Shown: positions 6,761 through 15,180, numbered from the stretch's first letter. The stretch: 18,554 nucleotides of DNA from Candidatus Binatia bacterium (GCA_022827045.1 JAJDTQ010000179.1:1-18554), one strand, 5' to 3'. Notes: generated by a model not told the origin, from the letters alone. Numbers and translations are program-made.

Positions 6761-8701
6761 CTACGGGTCCGTGGCGGCATCCAGGGCATCCGGCGGGGCC
6801 GTATCGCCGCCCTCTTCCTGAAACTGCAACTGGTGAAGACGGTAGTAGACACCGCCCTTCTCCATCAACTCGGCGTGGGAGCCCATCTCGCGTATCACTC
6901 CCCGGTGGAACACGACGATGCGGTCGGCGTTGCGGATGGTGGACAGGCGGTGGGCGATGACCAGGCAGGTGCGGTTGGCCATGATCTTCTCGAAGGCGCC
7001 CTGCACCAGGAACTCGGTCTCGGTGTCGACGCTGGAGGTGGCCTCGTCCAGCACCAGGATCTCGGGGTCGACCACGAACATGCGTACCAGCGCCAGGAGC
7101 TGCCGCTGGCCCGCCGACAGGTTGTTGCCCCGCTCCCGCACCGGTGCCTGCAGACCGCCCGGTAGGCGCCGGACGAAACCCTCGGCGTTGGCGTTGCGCA
7201 GGGCCGCCCGGATCCGGTCCTCGGGGACATCCGGGTTGCCGAGCTTGAGGTTCGAAACGATGTCGCCCGAAAACAGGAAGACGTCCTGGAGTACCACCCC
7301 CATGTGCCGCCGCAGGGAATCAAGGTCCCAGTCGCGCACGTCGCGGCCGCCCACGCGCACGACGCCGCTGTCCACGTCGTAGAACCGGCTCATGAGCTTG
7401 ATGGTGGTGGTCTTGCCGGAACCGGTGGCGCCGATCACCGCCACCCGCTCGCCCGGCTCGATCCTGAACGAGACGCCCTTGAGCACCGGGTCGCCGGGCC
7501 GGTAACTGAACCAGACGTCGTCGAACTCCACCGCGCCGCTGGACGGCTCGATGATCGAAGAAGCCACGGCCGCGGGAGCGGTGGCCCGCTGACCTGCGGC
7601 GGCGGGCGCGGTGCCTGCCGGCGTAACGCCGGCCGGTGCGGCTGCCGCGGGCGTCGCGGCGGCAACGGGCACGTTGGCGACCGCCGGCGCACGGCCGGGC
7701 ACCTCCACCGGCGTGTCCAGCAGTTCGAAGATCCGCTCGGCCGCTGTCATGGCCGCCTGGATGACGGCGTACTTGTTGCTGAAGTCGCGCAACGGCACGA
7801 ACAGGCGGCGGATATACTCGCTGAAGGCCACGAAGGTGCCGATGCCGACGACTCCCTGGAGCACCTCGCCGCCGCCGTACCAGAGCAGCAGGGCAATGCT
7901 CAGCGAGCCCGCGGCCTCCACCATGGAGAACAGCGACGCCTCGTAGACGTTGGAGCGCTTGATGGCGTCGCGGTGGGCGCGGTTCAGGTCGTCGAACTCC
8001 TCGAAGCTCCGGTCCTGCCGGTTGAAGAGCTGTATGACGGCCATGCCCGGAATGGCTTCGCCGAGATAGGCGTTGACGCGGGCGATGCGGGTGCGGATCA
8101 GGCGGTAGGTCTGCCGCGCCTTGATGCGGAAGACGTTGATGCCCAGCAGGAGGAACGGGATCAGCGCCAGCGAAACCAGCGCCATCTCCAGGTGGAGCGA
8201 GATCATGATGCCCACGATGGCGACGATGAGCACGAGGTCGGCCACCAGGTTCATGGCCCCGGCGGAGAACATCTCCTGGAGCACGTCCACGTCGGTGGTC
8301 ATGCGGGTCATGACCCGGCCCACGGGGTTGCGGTCGAAGTAGCTCATGGGCAGGCGCTGCACGTGGGAGAAAAGCGCCACGCGCATGTCGGCGAGACACC
8401 GTTGCGCCACCAGCATGGCCAGGTAGTACTGCAGGAAGAACGTCCCGGCTTCCGCCAGCAACGCCACCCCGAACAGCACGCCGGTCGTAAGCAGCGTGAA
8501 GCCGTCGCCCGCGCTGACCGCGTCGATGCCGTATTTCAACAGCAAGGGCTGGGCCAGGTTGAAGCACTGGTGCACCGGCAGGAGCAGCAGCGACAGGAAG
8601 AACACCTTCCGGTGCGGCCGCAGGAACCGCCAGAGACGCCGGGCCAGCTCTACGTCGTAGGCCTTGCCGGAGACGTTTTCCTGCTCTTCCGTTGCATCCA
8701 C
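6761..8701 (-). CDS. ABC exporter half-transporter, subunit with canonical catalytic glutamate
   Basis: A 646-residue type IV (MdlB/MsbA-like) ABC half-transporter: six-helix membrane domain, then nucleotide-binding domain. The ATPase domain has Walker A GATGSGKTT, signature LSAGQ (not LSGGQ), Walker B plus catalytic E in LVLDEATSSVD, and switch histidine in IAHRL. An unusual Ala/Pro/Thr-rich linker of about 45 residues (DNA about 7560-7690) separates the two domains. It pairs with the adjacent upstream half-transporter, whose ATP site is complementary. The GTG at 8701 lies 13 bases past the upstream stop; GTG at 8710 is possible, and the ribosome binding site is weak. The substrate is unknown: lipid, drug or peptide are all plausible. 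Gene order supports one operon with the lipoprotein peptidase. Confidence 0.92.
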   Translation of the reverse strand: MDATEEQENVSGKAYDVELARRLWRFLRPHRKVFFLSLLLLPVHQCFNLAQPLLLKYGIDAVSAGDGFTLLTTGVLFGVALLAEAGTFFLQYYLAMLVAQRCLADMRVALFSHVQRLPMSYFDRNPVGRVMTRMTTDVDVLQEMFSAGAMNLVADLVLIVAIVGIMISLHLEMALVSLALIPFLLLGINVFRIKARQTYRLIRTRIARVNAYLGEAIPGMAVIQLFNRQDRSFEEFDDLNRAHRDAIKRSNVYEASLFSMVEAAGSLSIALLLWYGGGEVLQGVVGIGTFVAFSEYIRRLFVPLRDFSNKYAVIQAAMTAAERIFELLDTPVEVPGRAPAVANVPVAAATPAAAAPAGVTPAGTAPAAAGQRATAPAAVASSIIEPSSGAVEFDDVWFSYRPGDPVLKGVSFRIEPGERVAVIGATGSGKTTTIKLMSRFYDVDSGVVRVGGRDVRDWDLDSLRRHMGVVLQDVFLFSGDIVSNLKLGNPDVPEDRIRAALRNANAEGFVRRLPGGLQAPVRERGNNLSAGQRQLLALVRMFVVDPEILVLDEATSSVDTETEFLVQGAFEKIMANRTCLVIAHRLSTIRNADRIVVFHRGVIREMGSHAELMEKGGVYYRLHQLQFQEEGGDTAPPDALDAATDP

Positions 8702-8714
8702 CGGAACCACGGCG

Positions 8715-10457
8715 CTACATCTCGTCCAGCTCGTCCGACATCTGCTGACGGCGGTACATCCGCGCGTAGACCCCATCGGCGCGGAACAGCGTGTCATGGT
8801 CTCCGCGCTCGACGATGCGGCCATCCTCCAGCACCAGGATCTCGTCGGCTTCCTTGATCACCGCCATCCGGTGGGAGACGATGATGCAGGTCTTGCCCTT
8901 GAGGGCGCTCTCGAAGCCGTGAAGTATCCGCCGTTCGGTCTGGGAATCCACGCTCGAGAGGCAGTCGTCCAGGATCAGGACCTCGGGGTCCGCCAGGATC
9001 GCCCGGGCCAGGGTGGCCCGCTGCTTCTGGCCGCCCGACAGGGTGATGCCACGCTCCCCCACGCGCGTGTCGAGGCCCTCCGGGAACACCTCCACCTCGC
9101 TCTCCAGATCGGCCACGTCCAGCACGCGGCGCACCTCCTGCTCGGTGGCGCCGGCGTCGCCGAACTTCACGTTCTCCTGGATGGAGGTCGAGAACAGGAA
9201 CGGGTCCTGGGGCGCGTAGCCGATGAGCCCGCGCAGTTCTTCCAGGGACAGCGAACGGATGTCGACGCCGCCGATGCGGATCACGCCGGTAGTGACGTCG
9301 TGGAGCCGCGGGATCAGGTGCGTCAGCGTGCTCTTGCCCGAGCCCGTGCGTCCGACGATGGCCACCTTGCGGCCGGGCGGCACCTCGAAGCTGATGTCCC
9401 GGAGCACCGACTCGCCGTCGCCGTCGTAGGCGAACGACACGTGCTCGAACTCAAGGCCCCGTTCCTCGTCCGCCAGCGCCACCGGTCTCTCCGGATCGGT
9501 GATGGACGGCTCCACCGCGAAGATCTCCTCCAGCCGCTCCATGGCGGCGCGGCCACGCTCGAGCAGCGAGATCATCCAGCCGAAGGCCGCCATGGGCCAC
9601 GCGAGCACGTTGAGGTACAGGATGAACGCCACCAGGTCGGCGACCCCGGTCTGCTCCCTCATGATCAGCCAGCCGCCGTACCACAGCACCACCAGCATCG
9701 TGAAGCCGTGCAGCGCCACCATCATGGGATTGATCAGGCCGCGGACCCGGGCCAGGTCCATGCTGCGCGTCTGGTACTCGCCGTTGAGGTCGGTAAACCG
9801 GGCGGTCTGGGGCTGCGCCTGCACGTACGCCTTCACCACGTGCATGCCGCTCAGGTTCTCCTGGACATGGGCGCTCATGCGCGACATCTGCCGCTGGACC
9901 CTGAGCGACGCCCGCCGGATCCGGCCGCGAAAGCGCCCGAAGACCACCGCCAGCAACATCAGGCAGACCCCCACCGCCAGCGTCAACCGCACGTTCATGG
10001 CGAGCATGAACACCGCCGCGTAGACCAGGTAGAGGGGAGTGTTGACCAGGTTCAGGAAGCCGGGGCCCAGGAGCATGCGGATCGCGTTGATGTCGTTCAC
10101 CGCCCGTGACATGAGGTCGCCGGTGCGCTGCGACTGGTAGTAGCCGAGGGGAAGCTTCTCGAGATGGGCGAAGAGGTCGTTCCGGATGTCGTACTCGATG
10201 TTCCGGCCGGCGTTGAAGATAATGGACCGGGAAACCCCGCGCAGGAGTCCGCCACCGGCCGCCGCCAGCGCGATCAGCAGCACGTAGCCGCCGAGCTCCG
10301 AATCGGGATCACCCCGCTCGATGACGTCGATGGCGCCGCGGACCCACCACGGAACCACCATCAGCAGGCTCGTGGTGGCCACCAGACACAGCCCGCCCAG
10401 CAGGTAACGCCGCCGATACTTCCAGAGATATTCGATCAACCGTGCGAAGCCGGCCAT
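8715..10457 (-). CDS. ABC exporter half-transporter, subunit with degenerate Walker B
   Basis: A 580-residue half-transporter with an N-terminal six-helix membrane domain and a C-terminal ATPase (MdlA-like). Motifs seen are Walker A GRTGSGKST, signature LSGGQ, Walker B LILDDCLSSVD with Asp where the catalytic Glu is expected, and SHRM with the switch histidine. The Glu-to-Asp change is the known hallmark of one subunit of heterodimeric exporters. The ATG at 10457 begins MAGFARLIEYLWKYRR, a sensible elbow helix before TM1; a GTG at 10517 would add 20 residues. Neither start has a strong Shine-Dalgarno. It is first in the minus-strand run and is divergent from the methyltransferase gene across a 254-bp gap. 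Confidence 0.92.
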   Translation of the reverse strand: MAGFARLIEYLWKYRRRYLLGGLCLVATTSLLMVVPWWVRGAIDVIERGDPDSELGGYVLLIALAAAGGGLLRGVSRSIIFNAGRNIEYDIRNDLFAHLEKLPLGYYQSQRTGDLMSRAVNDINAIRMLLGPGFLNLVNTPLYLVYAAVFMLAMNVRLTLAVGVCLMLLAVVFGRFRGRIRRASLRVQRQMSRMSAHVQENLSGMHVVKAYVQAQPQTARFTDLNGEYQTRSMDLARVRGLINPMMVALHGFTMLVVLWYGGWLIMREQTGVADLVAFILYLNVLAWPMAAFGWMISLLERGRAAMERLEEIFAVEPSITDPERPVALADEERGLEFEHVSFAYDGDGESVLRDISFEVPPGRKVAIVGRTGSGKSTLTHLIPRLHDVTTGVIRIGGVDIRSLSLEELRGLIGYAPQDPFLFSTSIQENVKFGDAGATEQEVRRVLDVADLESEVEVFPEGLDTRVGERGITLSGGQKQRATLARAILADPEVLILDDCLSSVDSQTERRILHGFESALKGKTCIIVSHRMAVIKEADEILVLEDGRIVERGDHDTLFRADGVYARMYRRQQMSDELDEM

Positions 10458-10601
10458 GACGAGTAGAAGCGGAACCCCTTGTAAAAGCGGATAGTTGGGA
10501 GCCTCACGGGGGTGCACACACCGGAAGGCGGCCTGCTTTCAATTTAGCCAAGAAGCCGGCGGATTACCAACCGCTCGGTTCCCCGCCTCGCGGCCCGCAA
10601 C

Positions 10602-10628
10602 TTGACAAGAAAACCCCCAATTGATACT
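10602..10628 (+). promoter_or_regulatory. Candidate promoter for methyltransferase gene
   Basis: The 254-bp divergent gap is clearly AT-richer than its surroundings. It holds a perfect TTGACA at 10602-10607 followed after 15 bases by GATACT (4 of 6 matches to the -10 consensus); the spacing is short. A second TTGACA at 10633-10638 has no convincing -10. One of these probably drives the plus-strand genes. I could not assign a promoter for the ABC run on the other strand. Confidence 0.35.
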
Positions 10629-10711
10629 TGATTTGACATAGTTCTGTCGGTTTTCCTTGCAACAGACATCGTTGCCGAGATCATCCAAAGACGACACCTG
10701 ACGGGGTCTGT

Positions 10712-11365
10712 ATGTCGCGAACAGGCGCACGCAAGAACATGGCAGAGTTGGGAGCCCACGAGAGCAAGCTCTACTCCGACCTGGCGCCACTCTACGACAA
10801 GACGTTCGCGAAGTTCTTCTACTCCCGCGAACGGACGGTGATCCAGGATCTGAACCTGCCGTCCGGGGCGCAGATCCTGGAGGTGGGCGTCGGCACCGGC
10901 ACCTCGTTTCCCGCCTATCCGCGCAACTGCCACGTCGTCGGCGTCGACATGGCGCCCAAGATGCTCTCCCACGCCCAGGAGAAGATCGCCAAGAACGATT
11001 GGCGCCACCTGGAGGTCCGGGAGATGGACGCCCTGAACCTCACCTTTGCCGACGATGCCTTCGACTACGTGATGGCGTTCCACGTGGTGTCGGTGGTGCC
11101 CGATCCCGTCCGCATGATGGCCGAGATGCAACGCGTCTGCCGTCCCGGCGGAACCATTGTCATCGTCAACCACTTCACCACCGAGTCACGCTTCTGGGGC
11201 GCGCTGACGCGATCCCTCGATCCCATCACCCGCCGGCTCGGCTGGAGCACCAACCTCAGGCTCAAGCCGTTCCTGGAAGAGACGGCGTTCACCGGCAGCA
11301 AACACTACCGGTACTCGCGCTTCTCGCTCTACACCGTGGTGGTGGGAACCAACGACAAAGAGTAG
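10712..11365 (+). CDS. Class I SAM-dependent methyltransferase, PmtA-like
   Basis: A 217-residue Rossmann-fold methyltransferase. Motif I is ILEVGVGTGTSFP (SAM-binding glycines), followed by VVGVDMAPKML with the acidic ribose-binding Asp, REMDALNLTFADDAFDYVMAFHVVSVVPD (motifs II/III) and RVCRPGGTIVIVNHF. Length and the segment LAPLYDKTFAKFFYSRER resemble bacterial phosphatidylethanolamine N-methyltransferases of the PmtA type, so a membrane-lipid methylation role is a reasonable but unproven guess; ubiquinone-type or other small-molecule methylation is the alternative. The start is ATG 10712 or ATG 10739 (MAELGAHESK, closer to the likely family start); neither has a strong ribosome binding site. 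A membrane-protein gene follows 57 bases downstream. Confidence 0.87.
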   Translation: MSRTGARKNMAELGAHESKLYSDLAPLYDKTFAKFFYSRERTVIQDLNLPSGAQILEVGVGTGTSFPAYPRNCHVVGVDMAPKMLSHAQEKIAKNDWRHLEVREMDALNLTFADDAFDYVMAFHVVSVVPDPVRMMAEMQRVCRPGGTIVIVNHFTTESRFWGALTRSLDPITRRLGWSTNLRLKPFLEETAFTGSKHYRYSRFSLYTVVVGTNDKE

Positions 11366-11422
11366 CCGCACGGGACCCTGATCAGGCCGTCCGGCATGGG
11401 CTGCACGAGAAGGGGCTTGACG

Positions 11423-12097
11423 ATGCGGGTTGGTCTGCTGGCGGTTGTCGTTGTAGCCGTGCTGACCGCTGCCGGCATCAGTGCGCGGTATTGGGTGAAT
11501 GGACACCTGAATGCCATCTATTGTGCGCTAAGCCTCTTTTTCTCGGTCAATCTACTGATTTGCTATTGGGAAGTCTGTCTCTTCCGGCAGCAGGACCTCA
11601 TTCGGCAACGCGCCGAGTACTGGCGCCGGCGGCGAGAGGACACCGGCCTGACGCCGGCCGTTGAGTTCCTGGCGACGGAAATACCCCTTACACGGTGCCT
11701 GTCCCCCTCGGTGGGGGCTGATCTGTGGGCGATCTACTCCCTGTACGATGGGTCCTACACCGATCGGCGCTCGTACGGCTTCAATATCGATATTGCCAAC
11801 GGCTTCTTCACGGCGGTTCCGACGCTGGTTCTGTATGCGGCCTTCACGGTCGGTTTCTTGCCCGCGGTCGTCGCGGGCATTCTCGGCGTGATGCTGTTCT
11901 GGCAATGGGCGTACGCTACCTCCGTGTACCTGGCGAGCTTTTTTGTCGCAGGGCGGCACAAGCTGATCAGCAGGGCCGAAGTGTCCATCTATATCTGGGG
12001 AGCCAATTCGGGCTGGGTGGTATGCGGGTTGCTCGGACTGTATGCCTCCATTCGATTGATCGTCGACGGCGACTATACGGTGCTGGGCTACCGGTAG
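11423..12097 (+). CDS. Unrecognised multi-pass membrane protein
   Basis: A 224-residue hydrophobic protein I cannot assign to a family. Likely membrane segments are at about 4-22, 31-52, 127-146, 148-173 and 188-214. An arginine-rich cytoplasmic-type loop (RQRAEYWRRRRED) follows the second segment. A polar stretch with DLWAIYSLYDGSYTDRRSYGFNIDIANG lies before the third; its many Asp, Tyr and Asn residues could be functional. I chose ATG 11423 because AAGGGG lies upstream at usable spacing and the first membrane segment follows directly; an ATG 27 bases earlier has no such support. It follows the methyltransferase on the same strand and may be co-transcribed. No function is proposed. Confidence 0.75.
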   Translation: MRVGLLAVVVVAVLTAAGISARYWVNGHLNAIYCALSLFFSVNLLICYWEVCLFRQQDLIRQRAEYWRRRREDTGLTPAVEFLATEIPLTRCLSPSVGADLWAIYSLYDGSYTDRRSYGFNIDIANGFFTAVPTLVLYAAFTVGFLPAVVAGILGVMLFWQWAYATSVYLASFFVAGRHKLISRAEVSIYIWGANSGWVVCGLLGLYASIRLIVDGDYTVLGYR

Positions 12098-12101
12098 CCC
12101 A
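12084..12101. repeat. 18-bp perfect palindrome over the stop codon
   Basis: TGGGCTACCGGTAGCCCA is self-complementary and spans the TAG stop of the membrane-protein gene. As RNA it gives a 7-bp stem with a CCGG loop. No U-run follows, so it is at best a weak terminator or pause site between two convergent genes. The rest of the 113-bp gap to 12211 shows nothing else. Confidence 0.45.
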
Positions 12102-12210
12102 ACCTTTGGCCAGTTCCACTGCCGATTCCCGCGTACCGGGCAATTCACCGAAGCTCGGCGACGGGACTTCAAAAGTGTCCTCACGGTTGCGCACGTCGCA
12201 AAGTCATGGG

Positions 12211-13356
12211 TCAGGCCGGGTTCCGCCCGATGTCGGCCAGTCCGATGGCGGTCACGCGCTCCGCCAGTGGGAACCGATTCTCCCCAGGGTAGACGATGAA
12301 CAGATGGTCGAGCTTGAGGTCGGCCATCACCACGTGCATTGACTTCGTCATTCTCGGGCTGTCCGTCAGCTTGCATTCGTAGCCGATGCGTTGGCCGCGG
12401 TCGAGCACCAACACGTCCAGTTCCGCTCCCCCGTGGGTTGCCCAGAACCAGCAGCGGCGCTCACCGTGGACGGCGATGATCTCCTCGACGCACAGCCCCT
12501 CCCACGAAGCGCCGTGCCCGGGATGGGACTCGACATCGCGTTGACGTTCCAGGCCCAGCAGCGCATGCAGCAGACCGCTGTCCCGGACGTAGACCTTCGG
12601 TGACTTGACCAGCCGCTTGCCGACGTTCTCGAACCACGGATGCAGTTGACGAGCAAGGTAGGCGCCCGAGAGCAGGTCCAGATATCGCCGCACCGTATTC
12701 TGCGATATGGCAAGCGAGGAACCCACGGCCGAAGCGTTCCATCGCTGTCCGTGAAGATGGGCCAACATCGTCAGAAAGCGGCGCATCGCGGCGGGTGCCA
12801 TCTCGAAACCCAGCCGACGGAGATCCCGCTCGACGAAGGTCTGTATGAAGCTCTCTCGCCAAGCGAAGCTGTCCTCGTCGGAATCGGCGAGGAACGACGG
12901 CGGGAAGCCGCCGCGCAGCCACAGTCTGTCGCGGCCGGCAAAGCCGACCTCGGCCAGACGGAACCCCGCCATGGCGACCATCTCGACCCTGCCCGCGAGG
13001 GTCTCGGAAGCGCCCCGCACGATTTCAGGCGCCGCGCTTCCCAGCAACAAAAACCTGGCCGGAAGCGGCTGACGGTCCAGAAGCACCCGCAGCAAGGGCA
13101 GGAGATCCACGCGTAGCTGAATTTCGTCCAGGATAACGAGACCCCGCGCGCGTTCCAGCACCAGTTTGGGGGCCGCCAGCCGTGCCACGTCGGAGGGGTC
13201 CTCAAGGTCGAAATACTCGGCCTGCTGGTGGCTGGCGATGCGGCGCGCGATGGTAGTCTTGCCCGACTGGCGCGGCCCCAACAACACCACACCTCTGCTG
13301 CGTTCCAAAGCTCGTGAGACCTGGGACTCGACTGCTTCTCGCTCAATGAAGGTCAT
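12211..13356 (-). CDS. AAA ATPase with DUF4143 C-terminal domain
   Basis: A 381-residue stand-alone ATPase of the common AAA_14/DUF4143 type. Walker A GPRQSGKTT is at 27-35 and Walker B LVILDEIQ at about 73-80, followed by LLLGSAAPEI with a sensor-like polar residue. The middle shows the family hallmark FVERDLRRLG and a winged-helix-like block ISQNTVRRYLDLL. The C-terminal part, ELDVLVLDRGQRIGYECK, has the D...ExK pattern of a PD-(D/E)XK nuclease-like domain. The cellular role of these proteins is not known. The ATG at 13356 starts MTFIEREAV; a TTG 30 bases upstream is the alternative. AAGGAG abuts the ATG with no spacing, and the upstream promoter suggests a very short leader. Confidence 0.9.
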   Translation of the reverse strand: MTFIEREAVESQVSRALERSRGVVLLGPRQSGKTTIARRIASHQQAEYFDLEDPSDVARLAAPKLVLERARGLVILDEIQLRVDLLPLLRVLLDRQPLPARFLLLGSAAPEIVRGASETLAGRVEMVAMAGFRLAEVGFAGRDRLWLRGGFPPSFLADSDEDSFAWRESFIQTFVERDLRRLGFEMAPAAMRRFLTMLAHLHGQRWNASAVGSSLAISQNTVRRYLDLLSGAYLARQLHPWFENVGKRLVKSPKVYVRDSGLLHALLGLERQRDVESHPGHGASWEGLCVEEIIAVHGERRCWFWATHGGAELDVLVLDRGQRIGYECKLTDSPRMTKSMHVVMADLKLDHLFIVYPGENRFPLAERVTAIGLADIGRNPA

Positions 13357-13364
13357 CTCCTTGA

Positions 13365-13393
13365 ATATTACGCTTTGGACACGCAATTTTCAA
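13365..13393 (-). promoter_or_regulatory. Promoter for AAA/DUF4143 gene
   Basis: On the minus strand, TTGAAA (13388-13393) and TAATAT (13365-13370) are separated by exactly 17 bases, matching the sigma-70 consensus at 5/6 and 4/6. Only eight bases lie between the -10 and the ATG, which puts transcription start within about 0-3 bases of the start codon. The next 230 bases, up to the Ham1-like stop at 13625, show no gene I can support. Confidence 0.6.
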
Positions 13394-13624
13394 GGAACTT
13401 AGGTGGAAACTGACCTGCGAAGGAAATTAAAAGGCCCGGTCTCTTCGGCTCCAAGTTTCTCGCCCGAGCCGCGGTCCACGAAAACCTCACTGACCGAAAA
13501 GACCGCCAACCGATCACCCGGTCCAAACAAAAGACGTTCCCATACGCCTGGGCGCACGGAACAAAGGTCGATCCCAAACTACGTCCTGCGTCGAAACAAT
13601 TTTGGGCAGACCTCACACGCATGA

Positions 13625-14281
13625 CTATCGCCAGAGCTCCGCTTCGCCCACCTCGGCACGATGTTGGAGAAAACTCTTCATGGCCGCCGAAGACAGCGAG
13701 AGTTCCGTCATCTTGTATTCCAGGCCCAGCGACGTGTCCTGAGCGATTTCCGCGTAGGTCATTCCGACCGCTTTCCCCGACGGGTCATCCGGAACAAACA
13801 CCGTGTCCCAATAAAACTCGCGGCTACCCCGCGGTGCCTCCGCAATGCTTCCCTTTCTTTCCCCGACAAACGTCATCACGGTCATTCCATCACAGTACGC
13901 TACAACTGCCCGTGCTATCGCTCTTCTATTCGTGGAATTAGTCTCAGCGACGAAACGCTCTCTGAGCGTATCCCACATCGGTTTCGTCAGCCCGCCCGGA
14001 TAAGACTCATCAACATACTCCTCAAATATGAGACCCGCATGCTCCACGATGCAGGGCACCTTCAACTGACTGTACGCGCTGACAACCTCCGCCGCGACCA
14101 TCACCTTAAGATCCACGTTCAGGATCTCCTGTATAGGCACCGGCCTAATGTCAAACTCGAAGAGATCTCGTATTGGCGTCCCATCGTCTAACTTGCAGTG
14201 TTCCACGAACACCGCGTTCTCTTCCCGCTTGTATGCGCTACTGGTAACGTAAACAACACGCATTTTCTGTCTTCTCGCCAT
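13625..14281 (-). CDS. Divergent Ham1/RdgB-like non-canonical purine NTP pyrophosphatase
   Basis: A 218-residue protein with the layout of the Ham1/RdgB/ITPA fold, enzymes that hydrolyse ITP/XTP-type nucleotides to the monophosphate. Seen are the N-terminal strand VVYVTSSAYKREEN (cf. the TxN..K motif), PCIVEHAGLIFEEY followed by a PGGLTKPMW loop, KGSIAEAPRGSREFYWDTVFVP (cf. the PRG..GFGYDPIF block), GMTYAEI, and a final AAMKSFL helix. The usual DDSGL is EHAGL here, so one catalytic acid position is changed; eukaryotic enzymes have EDTxL at that point. The protein is clearly not the housekeeping RdgB type. The gene is lower in G+C than the surroundings (31 of 60 at 14161-14220). ATG 14281 has TAGGAC upstream; ATG 14263 is possible. 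IS21 starts about 70 bases upstream. Confidence 0.75.
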   Translation of the reverse strand: MARRQKMRVVYVTSSAYKREENAVFVEHCKLDDGTPIRDLFEFDIRPVPIQEILNVDLKVMVAAEVVSAYSQLKVPCIVEHAGLIFEEYVDESYPGGLTKPMWDTLRERFVAETNSTNRRAIARAVVAYCDGMTVMTFVGERKGSIAEAPRGSREFYWDTVFVPDDPSGKAVGMTYAEIAQDTSLGLEYKMTELSLSSAAMKSFLQHRAEVGEAELWR

Positions 14282-14357
14282 TGTCCTAGCTTCGAATCTC
14301 CCTCAACAACGCCGCTACCTGTGTGCTGAACCGCCCCGGGTTTACCGGAGTGTTGGT

Positions 14358-14402
14358 GTCAGTCGTAAATGTCCCATTCGTGTCAACCGAAAATGGCACA
14401 CT
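14358..14402 (+). repeat. Paired internal repeats at the IS21 left end
   Basis: Two related 21-mers lie 24 bases apart, at 14358-14378 and 14382-14402. Both share GTCA, CG, AAATG and the later CA and T in the same register. Multiple repeats at each end are typical of IS21-family elements and are the presumed IstA binding sites. Confidence 0.7.
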
Positions 14403-14472
14403 TTGAAGTTGCTGGAGGGGGTGCGGCGTTCCAGGCTGTTGGCGAAGTCAACAGGAACGGAGCGGCGTACGG

Positions 14473-15180
14473 ATGCACGGATGGGAGACGAGGATGCTTC
14501 TTAGGCACTACCTGGAACAGGGTGTATCGAAGGCGGAGCTGTCGCGGCGGTTCGGGGTGGGGCGTCGATCGATCCACCGGTGGGTTGAGGTGGGGCAGTT
14601 GGATCGGGACCTTGAGGGAGGCGGGACGCAGTACAGCATGCGGCCAGCGGTGGGGCACAAGCTGGATCCGTACAAGGGGATCATCGAGGCGCGACTGGAG
14701 GAGTTCCCCCGGTTGTCGGCGAAGCGGCTTTACGACGAGGTTCAGGCGGCGGGCTACACGGGCGGATATGGCCGTGTGAGGGACTACGTGCGGGCGGTGC
14801 GGCCGCGGGAGCCTGAGGAGGCGCTGGTGCGGTTCGAGACGCCGGCGGGACGGCAGGGGCAGGTGGACTTTGCGACGTTCACGCTTCCCTGGGGGCGGCG
14901 GCACGCGCTGGTGATGGTTCTGAGCCACTCGCGGCTGTTGTGGCTGCGCTTCTACCGCCGGCAGACGATGGCGGTGCTGATCGAAGGGCTTGAGAGCGCC
15001 TTCGGGTGGTTCGGCGGGGTGCCGCAAGAGTTGTTGTTCGATCAGATGCGGGCGGTGGTGCTGTCGGACGGCCGCGTGGGCGGGGGCCAGCTGGTGTTGA
15101 ACGCGGACTTCCTGCGGTTCGCCGCGCACTGGGGGTTCCGGCCGCGGTCGTGCCGGCCGTACCGCGCCCGTACCAAGGGC
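14473..15180 (+). pseudogene. istA: istA 5' portion: IS21 transposase truncated before its catalytic glutamate
   Basis: The frame encodes 236 residues of an IS21-family IstA transposase. Residues about 15-35 form a helix-turn-helix (GVSKAELSRRFGVGRRSIHRW). The rve-type catalytic core starts with GQVDFATF (first Asp), and FDQMRAVV has the second. The family continues RTKGKVERP..., with the third acid, Glu, in KVER, but here the frame reads RTKG and then stops at TAG (15181-15183), inside foreign DNA. Full-length IstA proteins are roughly twice this length. ATG 14473 begins MHGWETRMLL, with GGAACGGAG upstream. Because the missing part continues in frame at 18526, this is a clean insertion rather than decay. 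The fragment could still bind IS21 ends but should not catalyse. Confidence 0.92.
15173..15180. other. Left recombination junction core (attL-like)
   Basis: CCAAGGGC here is identical to the right junction at 18518-18525. Inside the element, TGCACC lies 12 bases from this core (15193-15198); it is the inverted partner of GGTGCA at 18498-18503. Outside, CGGCCG lies at 15154-15159. Confidence 0.7.

Noticed and set aside
5296..6960. Plus-strand open frame across DUF983, the peptidase and the ABC end
   Set aside because: It crosses three supported genes on the other strand and shows no domain.
7304..8857. Long plus-strand open frame opposite the second ABC subunit
   Set aside because: It is antisense to a clear ABC transporter; its His/Gly/Arg-rich translation has no family likeness and reflects high G+C removing stops.
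8664..10109. Long plus-strand open frame opposite the first ABC subunit
   Set aside because: Same reason: antisense to an obvious gene, composition biased, no motif.
13368..13624. Short open frames on both strands between the AAA and Ham1-like genes
   Set aside because: They conflict with the promoter at 13365-13393 and show no protein likeness.
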